This document shows, in pieces, positions 51,573 through 60,045 of a DNA stretch of 64,000 bases; within the stretch, counting starts at the first letter, position 1, and the number at the start of each line of letters is the position of its first letter. Source of the DNA: Chloroflexota bacterium. Its GTDB lineage: Bacteria; Chloroflexota; Anaerolineae; J036; Brachytrichaceae. Where the stretch lies: assembly GCA_025354985.1 (NCBI GenBank), contig JANXLU010000081.1, forward strand, positions 18,852 through 82,851, read 5' to 3'. The notes under the pieces are model-generated. The model did not search any database, had not been told where the DNA came from, and worked only from the letters and a program-made list of their open reading frames with translations. The position numbers and the translations under genes are program-made.

Positions 51573-52775
51573 ATGTTGACGCCCCTGAGGCACCGCGCGA
51601 CGTTTCTGCTGTGGCTGGGTCAAACCCTGTCCGCAATTGGCGATCACTGTTTTGGTATGGCCGTCATTTGGATCGCGGCCCGCGAAGTTGGCAGCGGCGC
51701 CGGATTGGTCGGTGCCGTGCAATATGCGCCGGCGCTCCTGTTTGGGTTGGTCGGTGGCGCGTTTGCTGATCGATGGGATCGACGCCGAACCATGGTCTGG
51801 GTCGATGTGATGCGTGGCCTGGTGGTCCTGGCCCTGCCCATTCTTGCCGCCACCCAAACCATCCAGGCCTGGCATCTCGCCTTGGTCGGGATGGCCCTGC
51901 AAACGGTCACACCCTTGTTTGATTCCGCGCTTCAAGCCAGTCTGCCTGCCCTGGCGGTTTCAGAACAGCACTTGCTCGCGACCAATAGCCTGATGAACAC
52001 CACCAAACGCTTTGCTCGTTTGGTGGGGCCGCTGGTAGTTGGTTTCTTTGCGGCAGTCTTCGCCATCGAGCAGCTTTTTTCGTTTGATGCGATTACGTTT
52101 GCCATTTCAGCCATCAGCGTGACGGCGATTGGCGGCGCCTTTCGCTGGAAACCCGAGCGATCCAAAACATCGCTGACCATTTGGCAGGATTTGCGCGATG
52201 GCTTCCTGGCCGTGCGCGCGCACCCCCCGTTGTATTGGAGCTTTATTGGCCGGGCAAGCGGCGCCTTCCTTTGGGCGCTTGTCTACGTCGTGGGTCTCCC
52301 CTTGTTGTTTCAGCGCGAGTTCGGCGGCGACATCGGCTTATTGGGTCTATTGATCAGCGCCTATGGGTTTGGAAACATCATCAGTAATGTGATCATTGGC
52401 AGCCGACCGGTCCGCGCGCCGTATGCGGTAATGTGGGCAGGTGAAACCATCTTTTCGCTTGGCCTAATGTTGATCGGAGTAACCTTCGCGCCCTGGCTGG
52501 CAATTCTCTTCGCGTTTGCAGCGGCTTTTGGCGGCCCGATGATGGATCTGGTTATGGCGCTTCGTATCCAGCTTGAAATACCAAACGAACATGCCGGAAA
52601 GGCATTTGCGCTACTCCAAACCTGGGAAACCCTTTGGTTTGTTATCGGGCTGCTGGCAAGTGCCTTGCTCTACGCCTGGCTTTCAGTCCGCGCCGTGTTT
52701 ATCATATTTGGTGGGCTGTCGGTCCTCGTCGGCGTGGTCGGGTGGGTGCGTTGGCACCGACCTACCGCCAACTAA
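51573..52775 (+). CDS. MFS transporter (EntS-like)
   Basis: A 400-residue, twelve-helix major facilitator. N-terminal RHRATFLLWLGQTLSAIGDH is typical of the MFS_3/EntS group of exporters. The loop 2-3 signature reads GGAFADRWDRRRTMVWVD, and LPALAVSEQHLLATNSLMNT is a conserved loop in this group. Substrate unknown; export of a toxic compound or siderophore is usual for relatives. It lies 3 nt after the TetR gene and is presumably co-transcribed and controlled through the 40-bp palindrome. Confidence 0.88.
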   Translation: MLTPLRHRATFLLWLGQTLSAIGDHCFGMAVIWIAAREVGSGAGLVGAVQYAPALLFGLVGGAFADRWDRRRTMVWVDVMRGLVVLALPILAATQTIQAWHLALVGMALQTVTPLFDSALQASLPALAVSEQHLLATNSLMNTTKRFARLVGPLVVGFFAAVFAIEQLFSFDAITFAISAISVTAIGGAFRWKPERSKTSLTIWQDLRDGFLAVRAHPPLYWSFIGRASGAFLWALVYVVGLPLLFQREFGGDIGLLGLLISAYGFGNIISNVIIGSRPVRAPYAVMWAGETIFSLGLMLIGVTFAPWLAILFAFAAAFGGPMMDLVMALRIQLEIPNEHAGKAFALLQTWETLWFVIGLLASALLYAWLSVRAVFIIFGGLSVLVGVVGWVRWHRPTAN

Positions 52776-52828
52776 ACCGTTTAAGTTCTGATCATCTGCC
52801 TGTAATCGCAGGCTTAACATCTCCGTGG

Positions 52829-52855
52829 TATAGTATGTGTATTCGTGACACGAAT
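52829..52855 (+). promoter_or_regulatory. promoter with palindromic operator-like site
   Basis: TATAGT at 52829-52834 is followed at 52841-52855 by ATTCGTGACACGAAT, a perfect palindrome of 7-nt arms around a central A. The palindrome covers the predicted transcription start of the long leader that follows, a typical place for a repressor site. The -35 is not clear. Confidence 0.5.
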
Positions 52856-52861
52856 CACGGA

Positions 52862-53096
52862 CCGCGCCAGGCACATCATGTGAACCATGCTGATGCCGGC
52901 AAGCAGGAAAGCGGGCACCGCACACGCCAAAACGGACGGTGTCCCTGCAGTCTAAGAGCCAGGCCAAACGACCCAAAAACGTTTGCCGCATGGCAAGGCC
53001 CACATGGTTGCAACGAACACACGGTCAGTCTGTGTGTTTCAGCGCGCCTAGTAGGCGGTTACGGGTAAAGACCTTATTCAGCTTCGCCCGGAGGAG
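52862..53096 (+). ncRNA. hairpin-rich 5' leader RNA, unidentified class
   Basis: A non-coding leader of about 235 nt between a promoter and a small membrane-protein gene. Six local stems can be drawn in order: 52870-52876 with 52891-52897 (with bulge); 52913-52920 with 52937-52944, extended by GCAG/CTGC; 52962-52970 with 52980-52987; 53016-53022 with 53032-53038 (perfect 7 bp); 53045-53048 with 53054-53057 (loop TAGTA); and 53062-53070 with 53082-53090 (one mismatch, one wobble). The last stem abuts the GGAGGAG ribosome-binding site. No known riboswitch core was recognised. The leader could be a regulator of translation, an attenuator or a stand-alone RNA. Confidence 0.5.
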
Positions 53097-53104
53097 AAAG
53101 AAAA

Positions 53105-53497
53105 ATGCAATTGACGAATAACCATTCCACGAATCGTGGCAACGGCGCCCAATTTCGCACCCTGGTGCGAACAGCGGCGATCATTGACCTGACGACCATC
53201 GCCGTGGTCTCGGCAGGCATGTGGCTGGCAGGCTGGCGGAATCCGCGGCAAATTGCCAGCGCAATCACCTTCGCCGGGTTCGCGGTCGCGCTTGTCGCGG
53301 CGGCAGTCCTGACGGGTGGCAGCGTTACGGGCACGCCAGACTTGCGCTCGTTTGTCATTACAGGCACAGAGCACCTGAATGATCACCTGGCCCGCCACAA
53401 TGACATCATGACCATCAATGATGGTCTGGTTGGCAAGTTGCTGGTCGCGGGCGCAAGTCTGCTTGCGTTCGGCTGGGTGCTTCTGCGCATCTGGTAA
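53105..53497 (+). CDS. small membrane protein behind a structured leader
   Basis: A 130-residue protein with a polar N-terminus of about 20 residues, a pair of membrane helices (about 22-42 and 52-72), a polar loop containing TEHLNDHLARHNDIMTINDG, and a third helix (about 108-128, GKLLVAGASLLAFGWVLLRI). I do not recognise the family. It has the strongest Shine-Dalgarno in the window (GGAGGAG, 53090-53096) and a leader of about 250 nt, unlike its leaderless neighbours. A strong intrinsic terminator follows. It is a single-gene transcript, so the leader probably controls this protein alone. Confidence 0.8.
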   Translation: MQLTNNHSTNRGNGAQFRTLVRTAAIIDLTTIAVVSAGMWLAGWRNPRQIASAITFAGFAVALVAAAVLTGGSVTGTPDLRSFVITGTEHLNDHLARHNDIMTINDGLVGKLLVAGASLLAFGWVLLRIW

Positions 53498-53538
53498 ATC
53501 CCGGCCATCCCGAACGAAAAAAAATAACAACATGAATA

Positions 53539-53576
53539 GCACCGGCGCGTCCATGGACGCGCCGGTGCCTTTTTTT
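53539..53576 (+). terminator. strong intrinsic terminator
   Basis: A perfect 14-bp stem (53539-53552 with 53555-53568), GC-rich, is followed by CTTTTTTT. It ends the small membrane-protein transcript and, lying between convergent genes, may also serve the MacB-type permease on the other strand. Confidence 0.93.
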
Positions 53577-53598
53577 ACGCAGCCAGGTTGTCAGCGTG

Positions 53599-54813
53599 CT
53601 ACTCGTATCGCAATGCCTCAACCGGCGCGAGCTTGCTGGCCCGCCACGCGGGATACAAACCGAATACACAGCCAATAAACACCGAAACACCAAATGAAAT
53701 GGCGACGGCATTAAACTGCACCTGTGGCTGAATGGCACTCTGCACAAGTCCGATGATCGCGGCCAGCCCGCTGGCAAACGCCACCCCGACGGCGCCGGCA
53801 AGCAGCGTGACCATCAATGACTCGACCAGAAATTGCAGACGCACCGCCGCCGGATCGGCCCCGATCGCCTTGCGCACACCGATCTCCCGTGTGCGTTCGG
53901 TCACGCTCACCAGCATGATATTCATAATCCCGATGCCACCGACCAATAGCGAGATGCCGCCGACAGCGGCCAAAAAGCCTTGCAAACCTACCAGCACGGT
54001 GTTCACCGTGGCGATAAACGAAGCCTGGTCAATGATCCGAAACGTGTCCTTTTGACCCACCAGCAGACCCTGACGCTTGCGAAGCGTAACGCCGATATTC
54101 TCCAGCGCCGATTTGGCCGCCGGCGCGCTCACTGCTTCCGCAGTTATTTGTGACAACGCCTTGACGCCACCGGCCCGGCTTGCAAATAACGTCTCTTGCG
54201 CCACGGTAAGCGGAACAAATATGGCCCGGTCAGGCTCGTTCCCCGGACCCTGGTTTCCTTTCTTGTCGTTCACACCAACAATTTTGAATGGCACACCATC
54301 GATAAATACGGTCAGCCCCAGCGCAATTTGAGCCGGGAACAAATCCCGGGCGATTTGATATCCCATGACCGCCACGCGCTTCCTCCCCTCAACGTCTGCA
54401 TCGGAAAACTGTGCGCCTTCTTCGATGGTCAGCAGACGCATGACAAAGTCGCCGGGTATGGTCCCGATAATTTCAGAGTTCTTACTAGCCACCCCGGCGG
54501 CGGCAAGCAGGTTTCCACTCACGCGCGGAACCACGCGCTTAAGACCCGGCACGTTGGCCGGGTTCTCGATGGCCCGATAATCTTCCATGGTCAGCCGCGC
54601 GCCCGATACCGTGTTGTCGGGAAAGACATACATTTGATTCGTGCCGGCGGTTGCCAATGTGTCGTTGATATATTTCTGTACGCCGGCGCCAAGCGCCAGC
54701 AGCAACACCACCGACATCACGCCGATGATCACCCCCAGCATGGTCAATGCGGTGCGCAGCTTGTTTGTGACCAGGCTTTCAACCGCGGTGCGAATCGTTT
54801 CAAGTAATCCCAT
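53599..54813 (-). CDS. MacB-type ABC transporter permease (FtsX family)
   Basis: The membrane subunit of a MacAB-like export complex, 404 residues. One N-terminal helix (MLGVIIGVMSVVLLLALGAG) is followed by a large extracytoplasmic MacB_PCD domain (about 50-270). Three C-terminal helices make up the FtsX core with its SVTERTREIGVRKAIGADPA motif. The separate ATPase gene lies 43 nt upstream and the adaptor gene beyond it, so all parts but an outer-membrane channel are here. A GAGGAG ribosome-binding site lies before the ATG. Confidence 0.93.
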   Translation of the reverse strand: MGLLETIRTAVESLVTNKLRTALTMLGVIIGVMSVVLLLALGAGVQKYINDTLATAGTNQMYVFPDNTVSGARLTMEDYRAIENPANVPGLKRVVPRVSGNLLAAAGVASKNSEIIGTIPGDFVMRLLTIEEGAQFSDADVEGRKRVAVMGYQIARDLFPAQIALGLTVFIDGVPFKIVGVNDKKGNQGPGNEPDRAIFVPLTVAQETLFASRAGGVKALSQITAEAVSAPAAKSALENIGVTLRKRQGLLVGQKDTFRIIDQASFIATVNTVLVGLQGFLAAVGGISLLVGGIGIMNIMLVSVTERTREIGVRKAIGADPAAVRLQFLVESLMVTLLAGAVGVAFASGLAAIIGLVQSAIQPQVQFNAVAISFGVSVFIGCVFGLYPAWRASKLAPVEALRYE

Positions 54814-54833
54814 TGCTTAGTTCTCCTCACATG

Positions 54834-54851
54834 ACCCCGCACACGCGGGGT
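54834..54851 (-). promoter_or_regulatory. intercistronic hairpin
   Basis: A 7-bp GC stem (ACCCCGC/GCGGGGT) with a 4-nt loop sits between the ATPase and permease genes, just before the permease's ribosome-binding site, without a T-run. It could stabilise or attenuate the message so that the two subunits are made in different amounts. Confidence 0.45.
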
Positions 54852-54856
54852 TCCGA

Positions 54857-55549
54857 TTACGGCTGAGCCGGGTCGGTTTTTGTATCGCTTGCAATCTTGC
54901 CATCGCGGATGCGAATAATCCGTCCGGCGCGTGCGGCAATGTCCTGATCGTGCGTGACCACTATCAGCGTCATGTTCCGCTCCTTGTGAAGGCGTTCAAA
55001 CAGGTCCAGGATCTCGATGCCGGTCTTGCTATCCAGCGCGCCGGTGGGCTCATCCGCCATTAGGATCGTGGGCTGGTTTACCAGCGCCCGGGCAATCGCC
55101 ACGCGTTGCTGTTGCCCGCCCGAAAGCTCGGTGGGCTTGTTGTTAATCTTGTCGGCCAGGCCAACCGACTCCAGCGCCGTCTGGGCCCGCTTCAGCCGCT
55201 CGGCGGCGCCCACCCCGCTATAACGCGCGGGCAGCTCAACGTTTCGTTGTGCACTGATCCGCCCCATCAGGTTATAACGCTGAAACACAAATCCGATGTT
55301 GCGATTACGCACGCCGGCAAGCTGCTTTTCACTCATCTTGCTCACGTCTTCGCCGTTCAGAAAATACTCTCCAGTGGTCGGCGTATCCAGCGCACCCAGC
55401 ACGTTCATCAGCGTGCTTTTCCCGCTGCCACTTGGCCCAACAATCGCCACATATTCACCGGTTGGAATGGTTAAGTCGATGCCATCCAGCGCGTTCACCG
55501 TAGTGGCGCCCATGACATAGGTTTTGGACAGATTCTTTATTTCGATCAT
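54857..55549 (-). CDS. MacB/LolD-type ABC transporter ATPase
   Basis: The energy-coupling subunit of the efflux system, 230 residues. Walker A is [20 protein letters not shown], the Q-loop is [20 protein letters not shown], the signature is [20 protein letters not shown], and Walker B is [18 protein letters not shown] followed by the switch His in [12 protein letters not shown] 55549 ([14 protein letters not shown]) is chosen because homology starts there; a longer frame to 55597 reaches into the adaptor gene's end. It lies 51 nt after the adaptor gene. Confidence 0.94.
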   Translation of the reverse strand: MIEIKNLSKTYVMGATTVNALDGIDLTIPTGEYVAIVGPSGSGKSTLMNVLGALDTPTTGEYFLNGEDVSKMSEKQLAGVRNRNIGFVFQRYNLMGRISAQRNVELPARYSGVGAAERLKRAQTALESVGLADKINNKPTELSGGQQQRVAIARALVNQPTILMADEPTGALDSKTGIEILDLFERLHKERNMTLIVVTHDQDIAARAGRIIRIRDGKIASDTKTDPAQP

Positions 55550-55600
55550 GACGTTTTGATACCTGACTGGATGAGTGCTCCCACCCGGTCGGTGCATGGC

Positions 55601-57145
55601 CTAGCCACCCGGTCCACCGGTTGAAGGGGCGATCTTTACGGCGGGCACCACAATGGTGTCGCCTGCTGAGATTCCTTCAAGAATCTCGACCTTGTCTACA
55701 TCGCGAAAGCCAAGCTTCACCGGCACGCTCTCGGTCTTGGTCTTGTCCGTGCTCAAACGCTGCAGGCTAAACGCCCGCGTGGTCGTGTCGATGATCAACG
55801 CACGGGTGGGCACGACCAAAGCCGAGCTGGACTGTGCGGTTACAACCTCGCCCGTGCCACTCATGTTAATCAGGATGGTCGGTGTCTCGCCGTTAAGCGC
55901 CTTGCCTAGGGCGAGCTTCACCTTATACGTCACTACTGATCCGCTGGTGGTGCCAATAATGGCTACCGATTCCACGGTCGCCGCAATGGGCACTTCGGGA
56001 TAGGTCTGCAACCGCACGCGCGCGGTCTGGCCGGCCTTGACGCTGCCAAGATCCACCTCATCCACGTCCATTTCAAACACAGGCACCGTAAAGTCTGCAA
56101 GTTGGATTGCCGTTGCACCGGTGTTGGCCCAATCCCCCACGCTCAGCGACACCTTGGTAACCAGTCCATTAAAGGGCGCGGCCAGCGTGGCATTTGCCAG
56201 CGCATCGTTGGCAACCTTCCAGCCAAAGCGCGCCTGGTTCATTTGCGCTTCACGCTGTTGAATGGTTTCGGTGGTCGGCGTCAGTGCCGCCAGGTTCTTT
56301 TTGGCCTGCTCAATCTGCGAGGTGGCGTTGGCCAGTTGCGCATCGGTCGGCTTGTCAAACTTCACGTTGTAATCCGCCTGGGCCCGGCCAACGTCATTTT
56401 TTGCCCGTTCCAAATCCAGCTGGATGTTCTTTACAGTTTTGTCATAGTTCGCCTTGGCCGCTATAAAGTCATTCGTCGCGCGCTCCAGTTCAAGAGCTTC
56501 CGGGGAGCCGCCTACGCCATTGTCATGTGAAGCCCGCCGATCATAGGCCGCCTGCTTCTGCCTTAACGATGCTTCGGCGCTGCGCAGCGTGCTGAGCACG
56601 GCGGAGATGTCTCCGGAATTATCCAGCGCGGCTGCCTGTCGCTGCCGCAGCGTGGTCTGTGCGTTGGCCAGTGCCAGGCTCAGGCTCGCAAGCGTGTTTG
56701 CACCGGGCGCCCGACTGAGGTCGGCATAGGCGGATTCTGAGCTGGCCACGGCCGCCTGTGCTGCGGCGAGCTCGGCAGGGGTTGGGCCCTTGATCGTCTG
56801 GCTATACGCCGCCTGCGCATTTAGGAAATTCGCCCACTGCTGATCGGCGCTGCTTTGCAGCTCGGTGGCATCAATCTTGGCCATGGGCTGACCGGCGACC
56901 ACCGTGTCACCCTCCTTAACCAAAACCGTGGAAACCCGTCCCGAACGCGCAAATGCGGTTTTGGAGTCTGATCGGGCCGCAACTTTCCCGGTTGCCACGA
57001 CGCGGTTTTCGACCACACCTTTTTGAACAGTGATCTTTTCAGCCGCAGCATCCACACCGCTGCTTGATGAGGTACCCGGACGGCCGCACGCCGTCAACAG
57101 CAAGGAAGTAGCCAATAATACGAGTGATGGTTTGAATAGAGACAT
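55601..57145 (-). CDS. MacA/HlyD-type efflux adaptor lipoprotein
   Basis: The periplasmic adaptor of the same export system, 514 residues. The N-terminus is a lipoprotein signal (SLVLLATSLLLTACGRP, lipobox Cys at about residue 20). A barrel/lipoyl half-motif follows (VEGD-like VLVKEGDTVVAGQPMAKIDA), a very long coiled-coil hairpin (about 105-310), the second lipoyl half (ATLAAPFNGLVTKVSLSVGD), and the beta-barrel domains. The hairpin is longer than in typical MacA, which suits a thicker envelope. An AAAGGT precedes the ATG. The TetR gene just upstream is in the same direction. Confidence 0.9.
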   Translation of the reverse strand: MSLFKPSLVLLATSLLLTACGRPGTSSSSGVDAAAEKITVQKGVVENRVVATGKVAARSDSKTAFARSGRVSTVLVKEGDTVVAGQPMAKIDATELQSSADQQWANFLNAQAAYSQTIKGPTPAELAAAQAAVASSESAYADLSRAPGANTLASLSLALANAQTTLRQRQAAALDNSGDISAVLSTLRSAEASLRQKQAAYDRRASHDNGVGGSPEALELERATNDFIAAKANYDKTVKNIQLDLERAKNDVGRAQADYNVKFDKPTDAQLANATSQIEQAKKNLAALTPTTETIQQREAQMNQARFGWKVANDALANATLAAPFNGLVTKVSLSVGDWANTGATAIQLADFTVPVFEMDVDEVDLGSVKAGQTARVRLQTYPEVPIAATVESVAIIGTTSGSVVTYKVKLALGKALNGETPTILINMSGTGEVVTAQSSSALVVPTRALIIDTTTRAFSLQRLSTDKTKTESVPVKLGFRDVDKVEILEGISAGDTIVVPAVKIAPSTGGPGG

Positions 57146-57188
57146 TGTTTTACCTTTTAGTTGATTCTTTGAGTTTTTCTTCTACCGT

Positions 57189-57818
57189 CTATGGAACGTT
57201 CCGGGGGAACAATCCTTTCAATAACGCTTCAATCAAGTAGTGGGCCATGTCCAAACGTGTCTTGCCGGTCCAGGCTCCTGGACCGAACGCAAACGCAATA
57301 TCTGGCACTCCGTGCAGGCCCTCCAGCATGGTGACCAACGCACCCGCGATCACATTGCAGTCAACAGCGGCGATTTCTCCGCGTGCGCAGGCCTGTTCAA
57401 GCATTGTGCTCACCGGCTTAAGCAGCGACTCCTGCATTAACCTGCCAAGCCGCGAAGCTTGCGCCGGATCAATTTCGCGCAAGTCGGATCTCTGCATGCG
57501 CATGAGGTCCATGGGAGCATGACCAAGAAGCCAGCCTGCGGCTGCGGCAAGACCATCTCGCACATTTGGACCGGCGGCGGCCATCGCGTGGGTAAGTCCG
57601 ACCTGGTGTGCGCGCAACGTTCGTTCAACCACCTCTATAAAGAGCTGCTCTTTGCCTCCTGGCACGTGGTAATACAGAGAGGCGTGCTTGATCCCGACCG
57701 CGTCGGCGATGTCGCGCAGCGTGACCGTTTTATAGCCAAGCTCCATAAACAGCTTGTCGGCAGCGACCAGCATGCGTTCACGCGCATCGATGTGCAGGGG
57801 TGCCTCGGAAACGGTCAT
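57189..57818 (-). CDS. TetR/AcrR-family transcriptional regulator
   Basis: A 209-residue repressor-type protein. The helix-turn-helix reads LFMELGYKTVTLRDIADAVG with IKHASLYYHVPGGKEQLFIE; the C-terminal all-helical domain would bind a ligand. ATG 57818 is taken as start; a GTG at 57836 overlaps the end of the MFS gene. Gene order on this strand is MFS exporter, this regulator, then MacA-MacB-type genes. It therefore probably controls the MFS promoter through the 24-bp palindrome there and may also affect the efflux operon downstream. Confidence 0.88.
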   Translation of the reverse strand: MTVSEAPLHIDARERMLVAADKLFMELGYKTVTLRDIADAVGIKHASLYYHVPGGKEQLFIEVVERTLRAHQVGLTHAMAAAGPNVRDGLAAAAGWLLGHAPMDLMRMQRSDLREIDPAQASRLGRLMQESLLKPVSTMLEQACARGEIAAVDCNVIAGALVTMLEGLHGVPDIAFAFGPGAWTGKTRLDMAHYLIEALLKGLFPRNVP

Positions 57819-57828
57819 AGTGATTTGG

Positions 57829-59079
57829 TTACCCACCCCACGCTGATTTGCCTACGACCGGTGCGGTCGGCTTGATAATCATTGCAATCCCCGCTCCAAC
57901 CACCATAATTAGCAATCCGAGGTAGAGCGGCGACGCCGGGCTGATGACGTCGTAGGCTGCGCCAGCCGCCAATGGACCAAACACAGCCATAAGATTTTGC
58001 AGAGCGGAATTGACTCCCGCGAGCCGGCCCTGTTCGTGGGATTGCATTTTCGCAGCCGCCAGAGATCCGGTGGCCGCCCAAAAGAACCCGCCCATGCCAC
58101 TGCGGAGTAGAAACGTCGGATAGACCCAGGCAAAGCTGGGCACGATGGCGGCAAGCGCCGAACCCCCACCCATGCCAACCAGGCTTAGTGCAGTTGACAG
58201 TTTCTCGCCCAGTCGTTTGATCACCCAGGGAACAAAGAAATACTGCGCCAGAGAAATCACGACGCCTCCGAACACAAACAGAGTCGCAATTTGAGTGGCG
58301 TTAACCAAGAACCGTTCAGCAATGAACTTGCTGAATATGCTGCTCAAGCCATTGAAAACAAACGCGAAAATGCAAATGACCACCAGAAGGATCGGCATGC
58401 CCGGCTTCTGGGCCACGTCACGAATTGAAACAAGCGGGTTGAAGCTTTGGATCGTCAGCGGGGCAGTCAGCCGACGCTCCTTGGGCAGAGACTCCGGCAA
58501 CGCGAACACCATCAGGATCACGCTGATCAGCGATAGAATGCCCGCGGAAAATGCCGGTGCGTCCACACTAATCAGACTCGTGACCGCGCTCAGTAGTGGC
58601 CCCAGCACGAAACCCAAACCCCAGGCCAGACCTATCAAGGCAAAGTTCTTAGGGCGATCTTCGGCGGTGGATACGTCGGCGATGTAAGCGCTGGCGGTGG
58701 AGAAGTTTCCGCCGGTGATGCCGTCAATCAGGCGTGAGATAAACAACACCCAAAGTGCTCCGCCGATACCAAAAATGAAGTATCCAATGGCCGAGCCCAA
58801 CACGCTCAGCAAAAGGACTGGTCGGCGACCCACCCGATCACTGATGTGACCCAGGGCGGGCGCGGCCACAAATGACGCCGCGGCATAAATGCCGCTGAGC
58901 AACGCTATGGTAAATGCGTCACTGCTGTATCGTTGGACGATGAATGGCGCGACCGGAATCAGGATGGACAAACCGATGATGTCCATCAACATCACTACCA
59001 AGATCAAGAACAGCGCGCGCTGTTTGGCTGCGCCTTCAATTATGGGCTTTTTTGGGGAATAAAGTGTACCTACCGACAT
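57829..59079 (-). CDS. MFS multidrug/tetracycline-type exporter
   Basis: A 416-residue, twelve-helix major facilitator of the DHA1 group. The loop 2-3 motif is GHISDRVGRRPVLLLSVLGS, and motif C-like GLAWGLGFVLGPLLSAVTSL lies in helix 5, a hallmark of antiporters that export drugs. The N-terminus resembles TetA-like proteins (LILVVMLMDIIGLSILIPVA). It is the first gene of a transcript that continues into the TetR gene. The start codon lies inside a 24-bp near-perfect palindrome, and a TATAAT box is 10 nt upstream. Confidence 0.92.
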   Translation of the reverse strand: MSVGTLYSPKKPIIEGAAKQRALFLILVVMLMDIIGLSILIPVAPFIVQRYSSDAFTIALLSGIYAAASFVAAPALGHISDRVGRRPVLLLSVLGSAIGYFIFGIGGALWVLFISRLIDGITGGNFSTASAYIADVSTAEDRPKNFALIGLAWGLGFVLGPLLSAVTSLISVDAPAFSAGILSLISVILMVFALPESLPKERRLTAPLTIQSFNPLVSIRDVAQKPGMPILLVVICIFAFVFNGLSSIFSKFIAERFLVNATQIATLFVFGGVVISLAQYFFVPWVIKRLGEKLSTALSLVGMGGGSALAAIVPSFAWVYPTFLLRSGMGGFFWAATGSLAAAKMQSHEQGRLAGVNSALQNLMAVFGPLAAGAAYDVISPASPLYLGLLIMVVGAGIAMIIKPTAPVVGKSAWGG

Positions 59080-59090
59080 GTTGGTAGGTA
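59067..59090. promoter_or_regulatory. 24-bp operator palindrome over the MFS start codon
   Basis: Outer half-sites TACCTACC and GGTAGGTA are perfect; across the full 24 bp, 11 of 12 base pairs are symmetric. On the minus strand the site begins right after the TATAAT box and covers the predicted transcription start and the ATG (59077-59079). Length and symmetry fit a TetR-family dimer pair, most likely the co-transcribed TetR at 57189-57818. Confidence 0.85.
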
Positions 59091-59103
59091 TTATACATTA
59101 GTA

Positions 59104-59304
59104 GTGGCGCAAACAGTAAAGACTCCCAAGCGCAAGCGTGACGGGACCAACAACGTGCGGAATTACAGGAGGGGCGTGACCGTGCTTGGGACGCTGACAG
59201 GGATGCGGCCTTCCACGTCCAAGGGCGTCAATCTCCTGCATAATATGGAAAGCGCGCTGGACCAAATGCGCGGGGACTTTCAACATGCCGCAAGACCTTC
59301 GTAA
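59104..59304 (+). CDS. possible small basic protein, leaderless
   Basis: A 66-codon frame starting at GTG 59104 directly after a TATACA-like box on the plus strand, divergent from the MFS gene. The product is Lys/Arg-rich at the N-terminus (QTVKTPKRKRDGTNN) and shows no domain I recognise. It overlaps the next gene by 20 nt, which would allow coupling. There is no independent evidence of translation. Confidence 0.3.
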   Translation: MAQTVKTPKRKRDGTNNVRNYRRGVTVLGTLTGMRPSTSKGVNLLHNMESALDQMRGDFQHAARPS

Positions 59305-59923
59305 ACGACTCGACCAACTCAAAGGCGCGTTCGATGCCGGTGTGATCGACCAGGACACCTTTAGCGCGGCAGTGGCCTCCCTACATGCGCAGCTCGGTGG
59401 CAGCGGTGCGCTTGCGCTCGGGCAGGGGGCCATGACTGTTGGCGCGCAGGGCGTTGGGATTGGCGGCAACAATTCCGGCACCATCAACACCGGCGTGATA
59501 CTGAATATTCAGGGTGACGACATCGAGAAGAACCGCGATCTGGCACGGGTGATCTACGCCGCCACATTGCTGGCACCGCCCCTGGATGCGCTCCGCAAGC
59601 TGCACATCGAAGATTATTACAACGCGATTGCACAGACGCTTGAGGATGCCGGCGTCATACTGCGTCAGCGGGAGATACCCCATGGCAAGTGCGGCGAGAT
59701 GTTGAGCTATGCAGAAAATCTACCCGGCGACATCGCGGATGCGATAGGGGCGGACCAAGCCAGCGCGTTTGCCAGTAAACTAATGGAGGCCTATCACGTT
59801 GAAGGATTTGGCCATCAATTCTTCCACCTGCCACAGCCCGAGTTGGATGCCAAGTTTGCCGGGCTGGATGAGGCCGCGGGTTACTTTCGAGCGGCAGCCA
59901 AATCACTTCGGGTGAAGCGCTGA
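59285..59923 (+). CDS. Gly-rich-linker protein of unknown function
   Basis: A 212-residue protein. Residues 1-38 (LRKRLDQLKGAFDAGVIDQD) look like a short helical SHOCT-type hairpin. A Gly/Asn-rich repeat-like stretch follows (GALALGQGAMTVGAQGVGIG then GNNSGTINTG). The remaining 140 residues are mostly helical with no catalytic motif seen. The helical-hairpin plus Gly-rich linker resembles the N-terminal part of large NTPase or caspase-like conflict proteins in related bacteria, but no effector domain is present here. The ribosome-binding site is weak. Function unknown. Confidence 0.7.
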   Translation: MPQDLRKRLDQLKGAFDAGVIDQDTFSAAVASLHAQLGGSGALALGQGAMTVGAQGVGIGGNNSGTINTGVILNIQGDDIEKNRDLARVIYAATLLAPPLDALRKLHIEDYYNAIAQTLEDAGVILRQREIPHGKCGEMLSYAENLPGDIADAIGADQASAFASKLMEAYHVEGFGHQFFHLPQPELDAKFAGLDEAAGYFRAAAKSLRVKR

Positions 59924-60000
59924 CTGGGAAACCCAATCGGCGAATCAGAGGATTTATTCAAAAGCCAAAACCCACTTTGGATGCGGTTTCTTGGCAATGC

Positions 60001-60045
60001 GCGCGGATAACTGGTCAATGTAGTCCAGTTATCCGGGCGCATTTC
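60001..60045 (+). repeat. hairpin-forming repeat, copy 1 (complete)
   Basis: GGATAACTGG and CCAGTTATCC form a perfect 10-bp stem around TCAATGTAGT, extended by GCGC on both sides with a GG bulge. The right half (60013-60045) recurs at 63524-63556 with two or three differences. It resembles a REP-type dispersed element. Confidence 0.75.

Noticed and set aside
52901..52950. Resemblance of GCAGGAAAGCGGGCACCG to the RNase P RNA core GAGGAAAGTCCGGGC
   Set aside because: The match is partial, and the second universal element (ACAGAA) and the overall helix order of RNase P RNA are absent.
52862..53096. Known riboswitch identity (cobalamin, c-di-GMP, c-di-AMP, SAM, guanidine, fluoride)
   Set aside because: None of the conserved cores I know for these classes is present; left as unidentified.
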